A stretch of DNA of 64,000 bases from Neodiprion pinetum (Eukaryota; Arthropoda; Insecta; Hymenoptera; Diprionidae), in assembly GCF_021155775.2 (NCBI RefSeq), contig NW_027184495.1, forward strand, positions 1-64,000. The letters run 5' to 3'. This document shows positions 35,012-48,600 of the stretch, piece after piece. Every line of letters starts with the position of its first letter. Position 1 is the first letter of the stretch. Below the pieces are notes generated by a model. That model saw only the letters and a list, made by a program, of their open reading frames with translations, was not told the DNA's origin and searched no databases. The position numbers and the translations under genes were made by a program.

Positions 35012-38000
35012 GATCGACTCTGGAACGACGCGCATTGCCTTTTGCTCGACTGTGACCGTGCACAACACGAGTCCCCACCGCCTCTGATCGACTCCGGGAC
35101 GACGCGCATTGCCTTTTACTCGAGTGTGACCGTGCCCAACCAGTGTCCCTACTGCCTCCGATCGACTCTGAAACGACGCGCATCGCCTTTTGCTCGACTG
35201 TGACTGTGCCCAACACGTGTCCCTACTGCCTCCGATCGACTTTGAAACGACGCGCATCGCCTTTTACTCAACTGTGACCGTGCCCAACCAGTGTCCCCAC
35301 TGCCTTCGATCGACTCTGGAACGACGCGCATTGCCTTTTGCTCGACTGTGACCGTGCCCAACACGTGTCCCTACTGCCTCTGATCGACTCTGGAACGACG
35401 CGCATTGCCTTTTACTCGACTGTGACCGCGCCCAACCAGTGTCCCTACTGCCTCTGATCGACTCCGGAACGACGCGCATTGCCTTTTACTCGACTGTGAC
35501 CGTGCACAACACGAGTCCCCACCGCCTCTGATCGACTCCGGGACGACGCGCATTGCCTTTTACTCGAGTGTGACCGTGCCCAACCAGTGTCCCTACTGCC
35601 TCCGATCGACTCTGAAACGACGCGCATCGCCTTTTGCTCGACTGTGACTGTGCCCAACACGTGTCCCTACTGCCTCTGATCGACTTTGAAACGACGCGCA
35701 TCGCCTTTTACTCAACTGTGACCGTGCCCAACCAGTGTCCCCACTGCCTTCGATCGACTCTGGAACGACGCGCATTGCCTTTTGCTCGACTGTGACCGTG
35801 CACAACACGAGTCCCCACCGCCTCTGATCGACTCCGGGACGACGCGCATTGCCTTTTACTCGACTGTGACCGTGCCCAACCAGTGTCCCTACTGCCTCCG
35901 ATCGACTCTGAAACGACGCGCATCGCCTTTTGCTCGACTGTGACTGTGCCCAACACGTGTCCCTACTGCCTCCGATCGACTTTGAAACGACGCGCATCGC
36001 CTTTTACTCAACTGTGACCGTGCCCAACCAGTGTCCCCACTGCCTTCGATCGACTCTGGAACGACGCGCATTGCCTTTTGCTCGACTGTGACCGTGCCCA
36101 ACACGTGTCCCTACTGCCTCTGATCGACTCTGGAACGACGCGCATTGCCTTTTACTCGACTGTGACCGCGCCCAACCAGTGTCCCTACTGCCTCTGATCG
36201 ACTCCGGAACGACGCGCATTGCCTTTTACTCGACTGTGACCGCGCCCAACCAGTGTCCCTACTGCCTCCGATCGACTCTGAAACGACGCGCATTGCCTCT
36301 TGCTCGACTGTGACCGTGCCCAACCAGCGTCCCTGCTGCCACCGATCGACTTTGGAACGACGCGCATCGCTTTTTGCGCGGCTGTGACTGTGCCCAACAC
36401 GTGTCCCTACTGCCTTTGATCGACTCTAGAACGACGCGCATTGCCTTTTACTCGACTGTGACCGCGCCCAACCAGTGTCCCTACTGCCTCCGATCGACTT
36501 TGGAACGACGCGCATTGCCTTTTGCTCGACTGTGACCGTGCCCGACACGAGTCCCCACCGCCTCTGATCGACTCCGGGACGACGCGCATTGCCTATCGCC
36601 CGACTAAACCGCGCCCGACACGTGTCCACACTGCCTCCGATCGACTCTAGAACGACGCGCATTGCCTTTTGCTCGACTGTGACCGTGCCCAACACGTGTC
36701 CCCACGGCCTCTGATCAACTGCGGGAGGCCATCCAACACCTCCTGCTCCACTCTAACGATGCTCGTGCCGAATCCCTACTGCCACCGTTCGACTCTGGGA
36801 CGACGCGCATTGCCTTGTGCTTGACTGTGACCGTGCCCAACCAGTGTCCCCACTGCCTCCGATCGACTCTGAAACGACGCGCATCGCCTTTTGCTCGACT
36901 GTGACTGTGCCCAACACGTGTCCCTACTGCCTTTGATCGACTCTGGAACGACGCGCGTTGCCTTTTGCTCGACTGTGATCGTGCCCAACCAGTGTCCCTA
37001 CTGCCTTCGATCGACTCTGGAACGACGCGCATTGCCTTTCGCCCGACTGCGACCGCGCCCGACACGTGTCCACACTGCTTCCGATCGACTCTAGAACGAC
37101 GCGCATTGCCTTTTGCTCGACTGTGACTGTGCCTAACACGTGTCCCCACGGCCTCTGATCAACTGCGGGAGGCCATCCAACGCCTCCTGCTTCACTCAGA
37201 CGATGCTCGTGTCAAGTCCACTTTGCCACCGATCGACTCTGGAACGACGCGCATTGCCTTTTGCTCGACTGTGACCGTGCACAACACGAGTCCCCACCGC
37301 CTCTGATCGACTCCGGGACGACGCGCATTGCCTTTTACTCGACTGTGACCGTGCCCAACCAGTGTCCCTACTGCCTCCGATCGACTCTGAAACGACGCGC
37401 ATCGCCTTTTGCTCGACTGTGACTGTGCCCAACACGTGTCCCTACTGCCTCCGATCGACTTTGAAACGACGCGCATCGCCTTTTACTCAACTGTGACCGT
37501 GCCCAACCAGTGTCCCCACTGCCTTCGATCGACTCTAGAACGACGCGCATTGCCTTTTGCTCGACTGTGACCGTGCCCAACACGTGTCCCCACGGCCTCT
37601 GATCAACTGCGGGAGGCCATCCAACACCTCCTGCTCCACTCTAACGATGCTCGTGCCGAATCCCTACTGCCACCGTTCGACTCTGGGACGACGCGCATTG
37701 CCTTGTGCTCGACTGTGACCGTGCCCAACACGAGTCCCCACCGCCTCTGATCGACTCCGGGACGACGCGCATTGCCTTTCGCCCGACTGCGACCGCGCCC
37801 GACACGTGTCCACACTGCTTCCGATCGACTCTAGAACGACGCGCATTGCCTTTTGCTCGACTGTGACCGTGCCTAACACGTGTCCCCACGGCCTCTGATC
37901 AACTGCGGGAGGCCATCCAACGCCTCCTGCTTCACTCAGACGATGCTCGTGTCAAGTCCACTTTGCCACCGATCGACTCTGGAACGACGCGCATTGCCTT

Positions 38001-41000
38001 TTGCTCGACTGTGACCGTGCACAACACGAGTCCCCACCGCCTCTGATCGACTCCGGGACGACGCGCATTGCCTTTTACTCGACTGTGACCGCGCCCAACC
38101 AGTGTCCCTACTGCCTCCGATCGACTTTGGAACGACGCGCATTGCCTTTTGCTCGACTGTGACCGTGCCCAACACGAGTCCCCACCGCCTCTGATCGACT
38201 CCGGGACGACGCGCATTGCCTATCGCCCGACTAAACCGCGCCCGACACGTGTCCACACTGCCTCCGATCGACTCTAGAACGACGCGCATTGCCTTTTGAT
38301 CGACTGTGACCGTGCCCAACACGTGTCCCCACGGCCTCTGATCAACTGCGGGAGGCCATCCAACACCTCCTGCTCCACTCTAACGATGCTCGTGCCGAAT
38401 CCCTACTGCCACCGTTCGACTCTGGGACGACGCGCATTGCCTTGTGCTCGACTGTGACCGTGCCCAACACGAGTCCCCACCGCCTCTGATCGACTCCGGG
38501 ACGACGCGCATTGCCTTTCGCCCGACTGCGACCGCGCCCGACACGTGTCCACACTGCTTCCGATCGACTCTAGAACGACGCGCATTGCCTTTTGCTCGAC
38601 TGTGACCGTGCCTAACACGTGTCCCCACGGCCTCTGATCAACTGCGGGAGGCCATCCAACGCCTCCTGCTTCACTCGGACGATGCTCGTATCAAGTCCAC
38701 TTTGCCACCGATCGACTCTGGAACGACGCGCATTGCCTTTTGCTCGACTGTGACCGTGCACAACACGAGTCCCCACCGCCTCTGATCGACTCCGGGACGA
38801 CGCGCATTGCCTTTTACTCGACTGTGACCGTGCCCAACCAGCGTCCCTACTGCCTCCGATCGACTCTGAAACGACGCGCATCGCCTTTTGCTCGACTGTG
38901 ACTGTGCCCAACACGTGTCCCTACTGCCTCCGATCGACTTTGAAACGACGCGCATCGCCTTTTACTCAACTGTGACCGTGCCCAACCAGTGTCCCCACTG
39001 CCTTCGATCGACTCTGGAACGACGCGCATTGCCTTTTGCTCGACTGTGACCGTGCCCAACACGTGTCCCTACTGCCTCTGATCGACTCTGGAACGACGCG
39101 CATTGCCTTTTACTCGACTGTGACCGCGCCCAACCAGTGTCCCTACTGCCTCTGATCGACTCCGGAACGACGCGCATTGCCTTTTACTCGACTGTGACCG
39201 CGCCCAACCAGTGTCCCTACTGCCTCCGATCGACTCTGAAACGACGCGCATTGCCTCTTGCTTGACTGTGACCGTGCCCAACCAGCGTCCCTGCTGCCAC
39301 CGATCGACTTTGGAACGACGCGCATCGCTTTTTGCTCGACTGTGACTGTGCCCAACACGTGTCCCTACTGCCTTTGATCGACTCTCGAACGACGCGCATT
39401 GCCTTTTACTCGACTGTGACCGCGCCCAACCAGTGTCCCTACTGCCTCCGATCGACTTTGGAACGACGCGCATTGCCTTTTGCTCGACTGTGACCGTGCC
39501 CAACACGAGTCCCCACCGCCTCTGATCGACTCCGGGACGACGCGCATTGCCTATCGCCCGACTAAACCGCGCCCGACACGTGTCCACACTGCCTCCGATC
39601 GACTCTAGAACGACGCGCATTGCCTTTTGCTCGACTGTGACCGTGCCCAACACGTGTCCCCACGGCCTCTGATCAACTGCGGAAGGCCATCCAACACCTC
39701 CTGCTCCACTCTAACGATGCTCGTGCCGAATCCCTACTGCCACCGTTCGACTCTGGGACGACGCGCATTGCCTTTTGCTTGACTGTGACTGTGCCCGACA
39801 CGTGTCCCTACTGCCTCCGATCGACTGCCGGACGACGCGCATTGCCTTTTGCTCGACTGTTACCTTGCACAACCAGTGTCCCTACTGCCTACGATCGACT
39901 TTGGAACGCCGCGCATTGCCTATTGCTCGACCGTGACCGTGCCCAACCAGTGTCCCTACTGCCTCCGATCGACTCTGAAACGACGCGCATCGCCTTTTGC
40001 TCGACTGTGACTGTGCCCAACACGTGTCCCTACTGCCTCCGATCGACTTTGGAACGACGCGCATCGCCTTTTACTCAACTGTGACCGTGCCCAACCGGTG
40101 TCCCTACTGCCTTCGATCGACTCTGGAACGACGCGCATTGCCTTCTGCTCGACTGTGACCGTGCCCAACACGTGTCCCTACTGCCTCTGATCGACTCTGG
40201 AACGACGCGCATTGCCTTTTACTCGACTGTGACCGCGCCCAACCAGTGTCCCTTCTGCCTCTGATCGACTCTGGAACGACGCGCATTGCCTTTTACTCGA
40301 CTGTGACCGCGCCCAACCAGTGTCCCTACTGCCTCTGATCGACTCTGGAACGACGCGCATTGCCTTTTACTCGACTGTGACCGCGCCCAACCAGTGTCCC
40401 TACTGCCTCTGATCGACTCTGGAACGACGCGCATTGCCTTTTACTCGACTGTGACCGCGCCCAACCAGTGTCCCTACTGCCTCTGATCGACTCTGGAACG
40501 ACGCGCATCGCCTTTTACTCAACTGTGACCGTGCCCAACCAGTGTCCCTACTGCCTTTGATCGACTCTGGAACGACGCGCATTGCCTTTTGCTCGACTGT
40601 GACCGTGCCCAACCAGTGTCCCTACTGCCTCCGATCGACTCTGAAACGACGCGCATCGCCTTTTGCTCGACTGTGACTGTGCCCAACACGTGTCCCTACT
40701 GCCTCCGATCGACTTTGAAACGACGCGCATCGCCTTTTACTCAACTGTGACCGTGCCCAACCAGTGTCCCCACTGCCTTCGATCGACTCTGGAACGACGC
40801 GCATTGCCTTTTGCTCGACTGTGACCGTGCCCAACACGTGTCCCTACTGCCTCTGATCGACTCTGGAACGACGCGCATTGCCTTTTACTCGACTGTGACC
40901 GCGCCCAACCAGTGTCCCTACTGCCTCTGATCGACTCCGGAACGACGCGCATTGCCTTTTACTCGACTGTGACCGCGCCCAACCAGTGTCCCTACTGCCT

Positions 41001-42210
41001 CCGATCGACTCTGAAACGACGCGCATTGCCTCTTGCTCGACTGTGACCGTGCCCAACCAGCGTCCCTGCTGCCACCGATCGACTTTGGAACGACGCGCAT
41101 CGCTTTTTGCGCGGCTGTGACTGTGCCCAACACGTGTCCCTACTGCCTTTGATCGACTCTAGAACGACGCGCATTGCCTTTTACTCGACTGTGACCGCGC
41201 CCAACCAGTGTCCCTACTGCCTCCGATCGACTTTGGAACGACGCGCATTGCCTTTTGCTCGACTGTGACCGTGCCCGACACGAGTCCCCACCGCCTCTGA
41301 TCGACTCCGGGACGACGCGCATTGCCTATCGCCCGACTAAACCGCGCCCGACACGTGTCCACACTGCCTCCGATCGACTCTAGAACGACGCGCATTGCCT
41401 TTTGCTCGACTGTGACCGTGCACAACACGAGTCCCCACCGCCTCTGATCGACTCCGGGACGACGCGCATTGCCTTTTACTCGACTGTGACCGCGCCCAAC
41501 CAGTGTCCCTACTGCCTCCGATCGACTTTGGAACGACGCGCATTGCCTTTTGCTCGACTGTGACCGTGCCCAACACGAGTCCCCACCGCCTCTGATCGAC
41601 TCCGGGACGACGCGCATTGCCTATCGCCCGACTAAACCGCGCCCGACACGTGTCCACACTGCCTCCGATCGACTCTAGAACGACGCGCATTGCCTTTTGA
41701 TCGACTGTGACCGTGCCCAACACGTGTCCCCACGGCCTCTGATCAACTGCGGGAGGCCATCCAACACCTCCTGCTCCACTCTAACGATGCTCGTGCCGAA
41801 TCCCTACTGCCACCGTTCGACTCTGGGACGACGCGCATTGCCTTGTGCTCGACTGTGACCGTGCCCAACACGAGTCCCCACCGCCTCTGATCGACTCCGG
41901 GACGACGCGCATTGCCTTTCGCCCGACTGCGACCGCGCCCGACACGTGTCCACACTGCTTCCGATCGACTCTAGAACGACGCGCATTGCCTTTTGCTCGA
42001 CTGTGACCGTGCCTAACACGTGTCCCCACGGCCTCTGATCAACTGCGGGAGGCCATCCAACGCCTCCTGCTTCACTCGGACGATGCTCGTATCAAGTCCA
42101 CTTTGCCACCGATCGACTCTGGAACGACGCGCATTGCCTTTTGCTCGACTGTGACCGTGCACAACACGAGTCCCCACCGCCTCTGATCGACTCCGGGACG
42201 ACGCGCATTG

Positions 42211-42627
42211 CCTTTCGCCCGACTGCGACCGCGCCCGACACGTGTCCACACTGCTTCCGATCGACTCTAGAACGACGCGCATTGCCTTTTGCTCGACTGT
42301 GACCGTGCCTAACACGTGTCCCCACCGCCTCTGATCGACTCCGGGACGACGCGCATTGCCTATCGCCCGACTAAACCGCGCCCGACACGTGTCCACACTG
42401 CCTCCGATCGACTCTAGAACGACGCGCATTGCCTTTTGCTCGACTGTGACCGTGCCCAACACGTGTCCCCACGGCCTCTGATCAACTGCGGGAGGCCATC
42501 CAACGCCTCCTGCTTCACTCGGACGATGCTCGTATCAAGTCCACTTTGCCACCGATCGACTCTGGAACGACGCGCATTGCCTTTTGCTCGACTGTGACCG
42601 TGCACAACACGAGTCCCCACCGCCTCT
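42211..42627 (+). repeat. Rearranged link between the two 10-kb copies
   Basis: About 417 bp joining the two long copies. It mixes A4 (tcgcccgactgcg), a gactaaacc marker (42,369), and a B2 monomer at 42,482 in an order not found in either neighbour, so the duplication endpoints lie in or beside it. Confidence 0.6.
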
Positions 42628-45600
42628 GATCGACTCTGGGACGACGCGCATCGCCTTGTGCTCGACTGTGACCGTGCCCAACACGAGTCCCCACCGCCTC
42701 TGATCGACTCCGGGACGACGCGCATTGCCTTTCGCCCGACTGCGACCGCGCCCGACACGTGTCCACACTGCTTCCGATCGACTCTAGAACGACGCGCATT
42801 GCCTTTTGCTCGACTGTGACCGTGCCTAACACGTGTCCCCACGGCCTCTGATCAACTGCGGGAGGCCATCCAACGCCTCCTGCTTCACTCAGACGATGCT
42901 CGTGTCAAGTCCACTTTGCCACCGATCGACTCTGGAACGACGCGCATTGCCTTTTGCTCGACTGTGACCGTGCACAACACGAGTCCCCACCGCCTCTGAT
43001 CGACTCCGGGACGACGCGCATTGCCTTTTACTCGACTGTGACCGTGCCCAACCAGCGTCCCTACTGCCTCCGATCGACTCTGAAACGACGCGCATCGCCT
43101 TTTGCTCGACTGTGACTGTGCCCAACACGTGTCCCTACTGCCTCCGATCGACTTTGAAACGACGCGCATCGCCTTTTACTCAACTGTGACCGTGCCCAAC
43201 CAGTGTCCCCACTGCCTTCGATCGACTCTGGAACGACGCGCATTGCCTTTTGCTCGACTGTGACCGTGCCCAACACGTGTCCCTACTGCCTCTGATCGAC
43301 TCTGGAACGACGCGCATTGCCTTTTACTCGACTGTGACCGCGCCCAACCAGTGTCCCTACTGCCTCTGATCGACTCCGGAACGACGCGCATTGCCTTTTA
43401 CTCGACTGTGACCGCGCCCAACCAGTGTCCCTACTGCCTCCGATCGACTCTGAAACGACGCGCATTGCCTCTTGCTTGACTGTGACCGTGCCCAACCAGC
43501 GTCCCTGCTGCCACCGATCGACTTTGGAACGACGCGCATCGCTTTTTGCTCGACTGTGACTGTGCCCAACACGTGTCCCTACTGCCTTTGATCGACTCTC
43601 GAACGACGCGCATTGCCTTTTACTCGACTGTGACCGCGCCCAACCAGTGTCCCTACTGCCTCCGATCGACTTTGGAACGACGCGCATTGCCTTTTGCTCG
43701 ACTGTGACCGTGCCCAACACGAGTCCCCACCGCCTCTGATCGACTCCGGGACGACGCGCATTGCCTATCGCCCGACTAAACCGCGCCCGACACGTGTCCA
43801 CACTGCCTCCGATCGACTCTAGAACGACGCGCATTGCCTTTTGCTCGACTGTGACCGTGCCCAACACGTGTCCCCACGGCCTCTGATCAACTGCGGAAGG
43901 CCATCCAACACCTCCTGCTCCACTCTAACGATGCTCGTGCCGAATCCCTACTGCCACCGTTCGACTCTGGGACGACGCGCATTGCCTTTTGCTCGACTGT
44001 GACTGTGCCCGACACGTGTCCCTACTGCCTCCGATCGACTGCCGGACGACGCGCATTGCCTTTTGCTCGACTGTTACCGTGCACAACCAGTGTCCCTACT
44101 GCCTACGATCGACTTTGGAACGCCGCGCATTGCCTATTGCTCGACCGTGACCGTGCCCAACCAGTGTCCCTACTGCCTCCGATCGACTCTGAAACGACGC
44201 GCATCGCCTTTTGCTCGACTGTGACTGTGCCCAACACGTGTCCCTACTGCCTCCGATCGACTTTGGAACGACGCGCATCGCCTTTTACTCAACTGTGACC
44301 GTGCCCAACCGGTGTCCCTACTGCCTTCGATCGACTCTGGAACGACGCGCATCGCCTTCTGCTCGACTGTGACCGTGCCCAACACGTGTCCCTACTGCCT
44401 CTGATCGACTCTGGAACGACGCGCATTGCCTTTTACTCGACTGTGACCGCGCCCAACCAGTGTCCCTTCTGCCTCTGATCGACTCTGGAACGACGCGCAT
44501 TGCCTTTTACTCGACTGTGACCGCGCCCAACCAGTGTCCCTACTGCCTCTGATCGACTCTGGAACGACGCGCATTGCCTTTTACTCGACTGTGACCGCGC
44601 CCAACCAGTGTCCCTACTGCCTCTGATCGACTCTGGAACGACGCGCATCGCCTTTTACTCAACTGTGACCGTGCCCAACCAGTGTCCCTACTGCCTTTGA
44701 TCGACTCTGGAACGACGCGCATTGCCTTTTGCTCGACTGTGACCGTGCCCAACCAGTGTCCCTACTGCCACCGATCGACTCTGGAACGACGCGCATCGCC
44801 TTTTGCTCCAATGTGACTGTGCCCAACACGTGTCCCTACTGCCTCTGATCGACTCTGGAACGACGCGCATTGCCTTTTACTCGACTGTGACCGCGCCCAA
44901 CCTGTGTCCCTACTGCCTCCGATCGACTCTGGGACGGCGCGCATTGCCTTTCGCTCGACTGTGACCGTGCCCGACACGTGTCCCCACTGCCTCCAAAAGA
45001 CTCTGGAACGACGCGCATCGGCTTTTGCTCGACTGTGACCGTGCCCGACACGTGTCCCTACTGCCTCCGATCGACTCTGGAACGACGCGCATTGCCTTTT
45101 GCTCGACTGTGACCGTGCCCGACCAGTGTCCCTACTGCCACCGATCGACTTAGGAACGACGCGCATCGCCTTTTGCTCGACTGTGACCGTGCCCAACACG
45201 AGTCCCCACCGCCTCTGATCGACTCCGGGACGACGCGCATTGCCTTTCGCCCGACTGCGACCGCGCCCGACACGTGTCCACACTGCCTCCGATCGACTCT
45301 AGAACGACGCGCATTGCCTTTTGCTCGACTGTGACCGTGCCTAACACGTGTCCCCACGGCCTCTGATCAACTGCGGGAGGCCATCCAACACCTCCTGCTC
45401 CACTCTAACGATGCTCGTGCCGAATCCCTACTGCCACCGTTCGACTCTGGGACGACGCGCATTGCCTTGTGCTCGACTGTGACCGTGCCCAACACGAGTC
45501 CCCACCGCCTCTGATCGACTCCGGGACGACGCGCATTGCCTTTCGCCCGACTGCGACCGCGCCCGACACGTGTCCACACTGCTTCCGATCGACTCTAGAA

Positions 45601-48600
45601 CGACGCGCATCGCCTTTTGCTCGACTGTGACCGTGCCTAACACGTGTCCCCACGGCCTCTGATCAACTGCGGGAGGCCATCCAACGCCTCCTGCTTCACT
45701 CAGACGATGCTCGTGTCAAGTCCACTTTGCCACCGATCGACTCTGGAACGACGCGCATTGCCTTTTGCTCGACTGTGACCGTGCACAACACGAGTCCCCA
45801 CCGCCTCTGATCGACTCCGGGACGACGCGCATTGCCTTTTACTCGAGTGTGACCGTGCCCAACCAGTGTCCCTACTGCCTCCGATCGACTCTGAAACGAC
45901 GCGCATCGCCTTTTGCTCGACTGTGACTGTGCCCAACACGTGTCCCTACTGCCTCCGATCGACTTTGAAACGACGCGCATCGCCTTTTACTCAACTGTGA
46001 CCGTGCCCAACCAGTGTCCCCACTGCCTTCGATCGACTCTGGAACGACGCGCATTGCCTTTTGCTCGACTGTGACCGTGCCCAACACGTGTCCCTACTGC
46101 CTCTGATCGACTCTGGAACGACGCGCATTGCCTTTTACTCGACTGTGACCGCGCCCAACCAGTGTCCCTACTGCCTCTGATCGACTCCGGAACGACGCGC
46201 ATTGCCTTTTACTCGACTGTGACCGTGCACAACACGAGTCCCCACCGCCTCTGATCGACTCCGGGACGACGCGCATTGCCTTTTACTCGAGTGTGACCGT
46301 GCCCAACCAGTGTCCCTACTGCCTCCGATCGACTCTGAAACGACGCGCATCGCCTTTTGCTCGACTGTGACTGTGCCCAACACGTGTCCCTACTGCCTCC
46401 GATCGACTTTGAAACGACGCGCATCGCCTTTTACTCAACTGTGACCGTGCCCAACCAGTGTCCCCACTGCCTTCGATCGACTCTGGAACGACGCGCATTG
46501 CCTTTTGCTCGACTGTGACCGTGCACAACACGAGTCCCCACCGCCTCTGATCGACTCCGGGACGACGCGCATTGCCTTTTACTCGACTGTGACCGTGCCC
46601 AACCAGTGTCCCTACTGCCTCCGATCGACTCTGAAACGACGCGCATCGCCTTTTGCTCGACTGTGACTGTGCCCAACACGTGTCCCTACTGCCTCCGATC
46701 GACTTTGAAACGACGCGCATCGCCTTTTACTCAACTGTGACCGTGCCCAACCAGTGTCCCCACTGCCTTCGATCGACTCTGGAACGACGCGCATTGCCTT
46801 TTGCTCGACTGTGACCGTGCCCAACACGTGTCCCTACTGCCTCTGATCGACTCTGGAACGACGCGCATTGCCTTTTACTCGACTGTGACCGCGCCCAACC
46901 AGTGTCCCTACTGCCTCTGATCGACTCCGGAACGACGCGCATTGCCTTTTACTCGACTGTGACCGCGCCCAACCAGTGTCCCTACTGCCTCCGATCGACT
47001 CTGAAACGACGCGCATTGCCTCTTGCTCGACTGTGACCGTGCCCAACCAGCGTCCCTGCTGCCACCGATCGACTTTGGAACGACGCGCATCGCTTTTTGC
47101 GCGGCTGTGACTGTGCCCAACACGTGTCCCTACTGCCTTTGATCGACTCTAGAACGACGCGCATTGCCTTTTACTCGACTGTGACCGCGCCCAACCAGTG
47201 TCCCTACTGCCTCCGATCGACTTTGGAACGACGCGCATTGCCTTTTGCTCGACTGTGACCGTGCCCGACACGAGTCCCCACCGCCTCTGATCGACTCCGG
47301 GACGACGCGCATTGCCTATCGCCCGACTAAACCGCGCCCGACACGTGTCCACACTGCCTCCGATCGACTCTAGAACGACGCGCATTGCCTTTTGCTCGAC
47401 TGTGACCGTGCCCAACACGTGTCCCCACGGCCTCTGATCAACTGCGGGAGGCCATCCAACACCTCCTGCTCCACTCTAACGATGCTCGTGCCGAATCCCT
47501 ACTGCCACCGTTCGACTCTGGGACGACGCGCATTGCCTTGTGCTTGACTGTGACCGTGCCCAACCAGTGTCCCCACTGCCTCCGATCGACTCTGAAACGA
47601 CGCGCATCGCCTTTTGCTCGACTGTGACTGTGCCCAACACGTGTCCCTACTGCCTTTGATCGACTCTGGAACGACGCGCGTTGCCTTTTGCTCGACTGTG
47701 ATCGTGCCCAACCAGTGTCCCTACTGCCTTCGATCGACTCTGGAACGACGCGCATTGCCTTTTGCTCGACTGTGACCGTGCCCTACCAGTGTCCCTACTG
47801 CCTCCGATCGACTTTGGAACGACGCGCATTGCCTTTTGCTCGACTGCGACCGTGCCCAACACGTGTCCCTACTGCCTCCGATCGACTCTGGAACGACGCG
47901 CATTGCCTTTTGCTCGACTGTGACCGCGCCCAACCAGTGTCCCTACTGCCTCCGATCGACTTTGGAACGACGCGCATTGCCTTTTGCTTGACTGTGACCG
48001 TGCCCAACACGAGTCCCCACCGCCTCTGATCGACTCAAGGACGACGCGCATTGCCTTTCGCCCGACTGCGACCGCGCCCGACACGTGTCCACACTGCTTC
48101 CGATCGACTCTAGAACGACGCGCATTGCCTTTTGCTCGACTGTGACTGTGCCTAACACGTGTCCCCACGGCCTCTGATCAACTGCGGGAGGCCATCCAAC
48201 GCCTCCTGCTTCACTCAGACGATGCTCGTGTCAAGTCCACTTTGCCACCGATCGACTCTGGAACGACGCGCATTGCCTTTTGCTCGACTGTGACCGTGCA
48301 CAACACGAGTCCCCACCGCCTCTGATCGACTCCGGGACGACGCGCATTGCCTTTTACTCGACTGTGACCGTGCCCAACCAGTGTCCCTACTGCCTCCGAT
48401 CGACTCTGAAACGACGCGCATCGCCTTTTGCTCGACTGTGACTGTGCCCAACACGTGTCCCTACTGCCTCCGATCGACTTTGAAACGACGCGCATCGCCT
48501 TTTACTCAACTGTGACCGTGCCCAACCAGTGTCCCCACTGCCTTCGATCGACTCTAGAACGACGCGCATTGCCTTTTGCTCGACTGTGACCGTGCCCAAC

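Larger units (their letters stand above)
31905..42210 (+). repeat. 10.3-kb higher-order segment, copy 1
   Basis: Matches 42,628-53,229. The left part (31,905-37,037) matches at offset 10,723 (145 x 74 minus 7) and the right part (37,037-42,210) at offset 11,019 (149 x 74 minus 7). The copies are nearly identical; one difference seen is gcctctgatc at about 35,674 versus gcctccgatc at about 46,397. Within this copy, about 32.0-33.9 kb also matches 38.5-40.4 kb at offset 6,509, so the segment contains an older internal duplication. Confidence 0.85.
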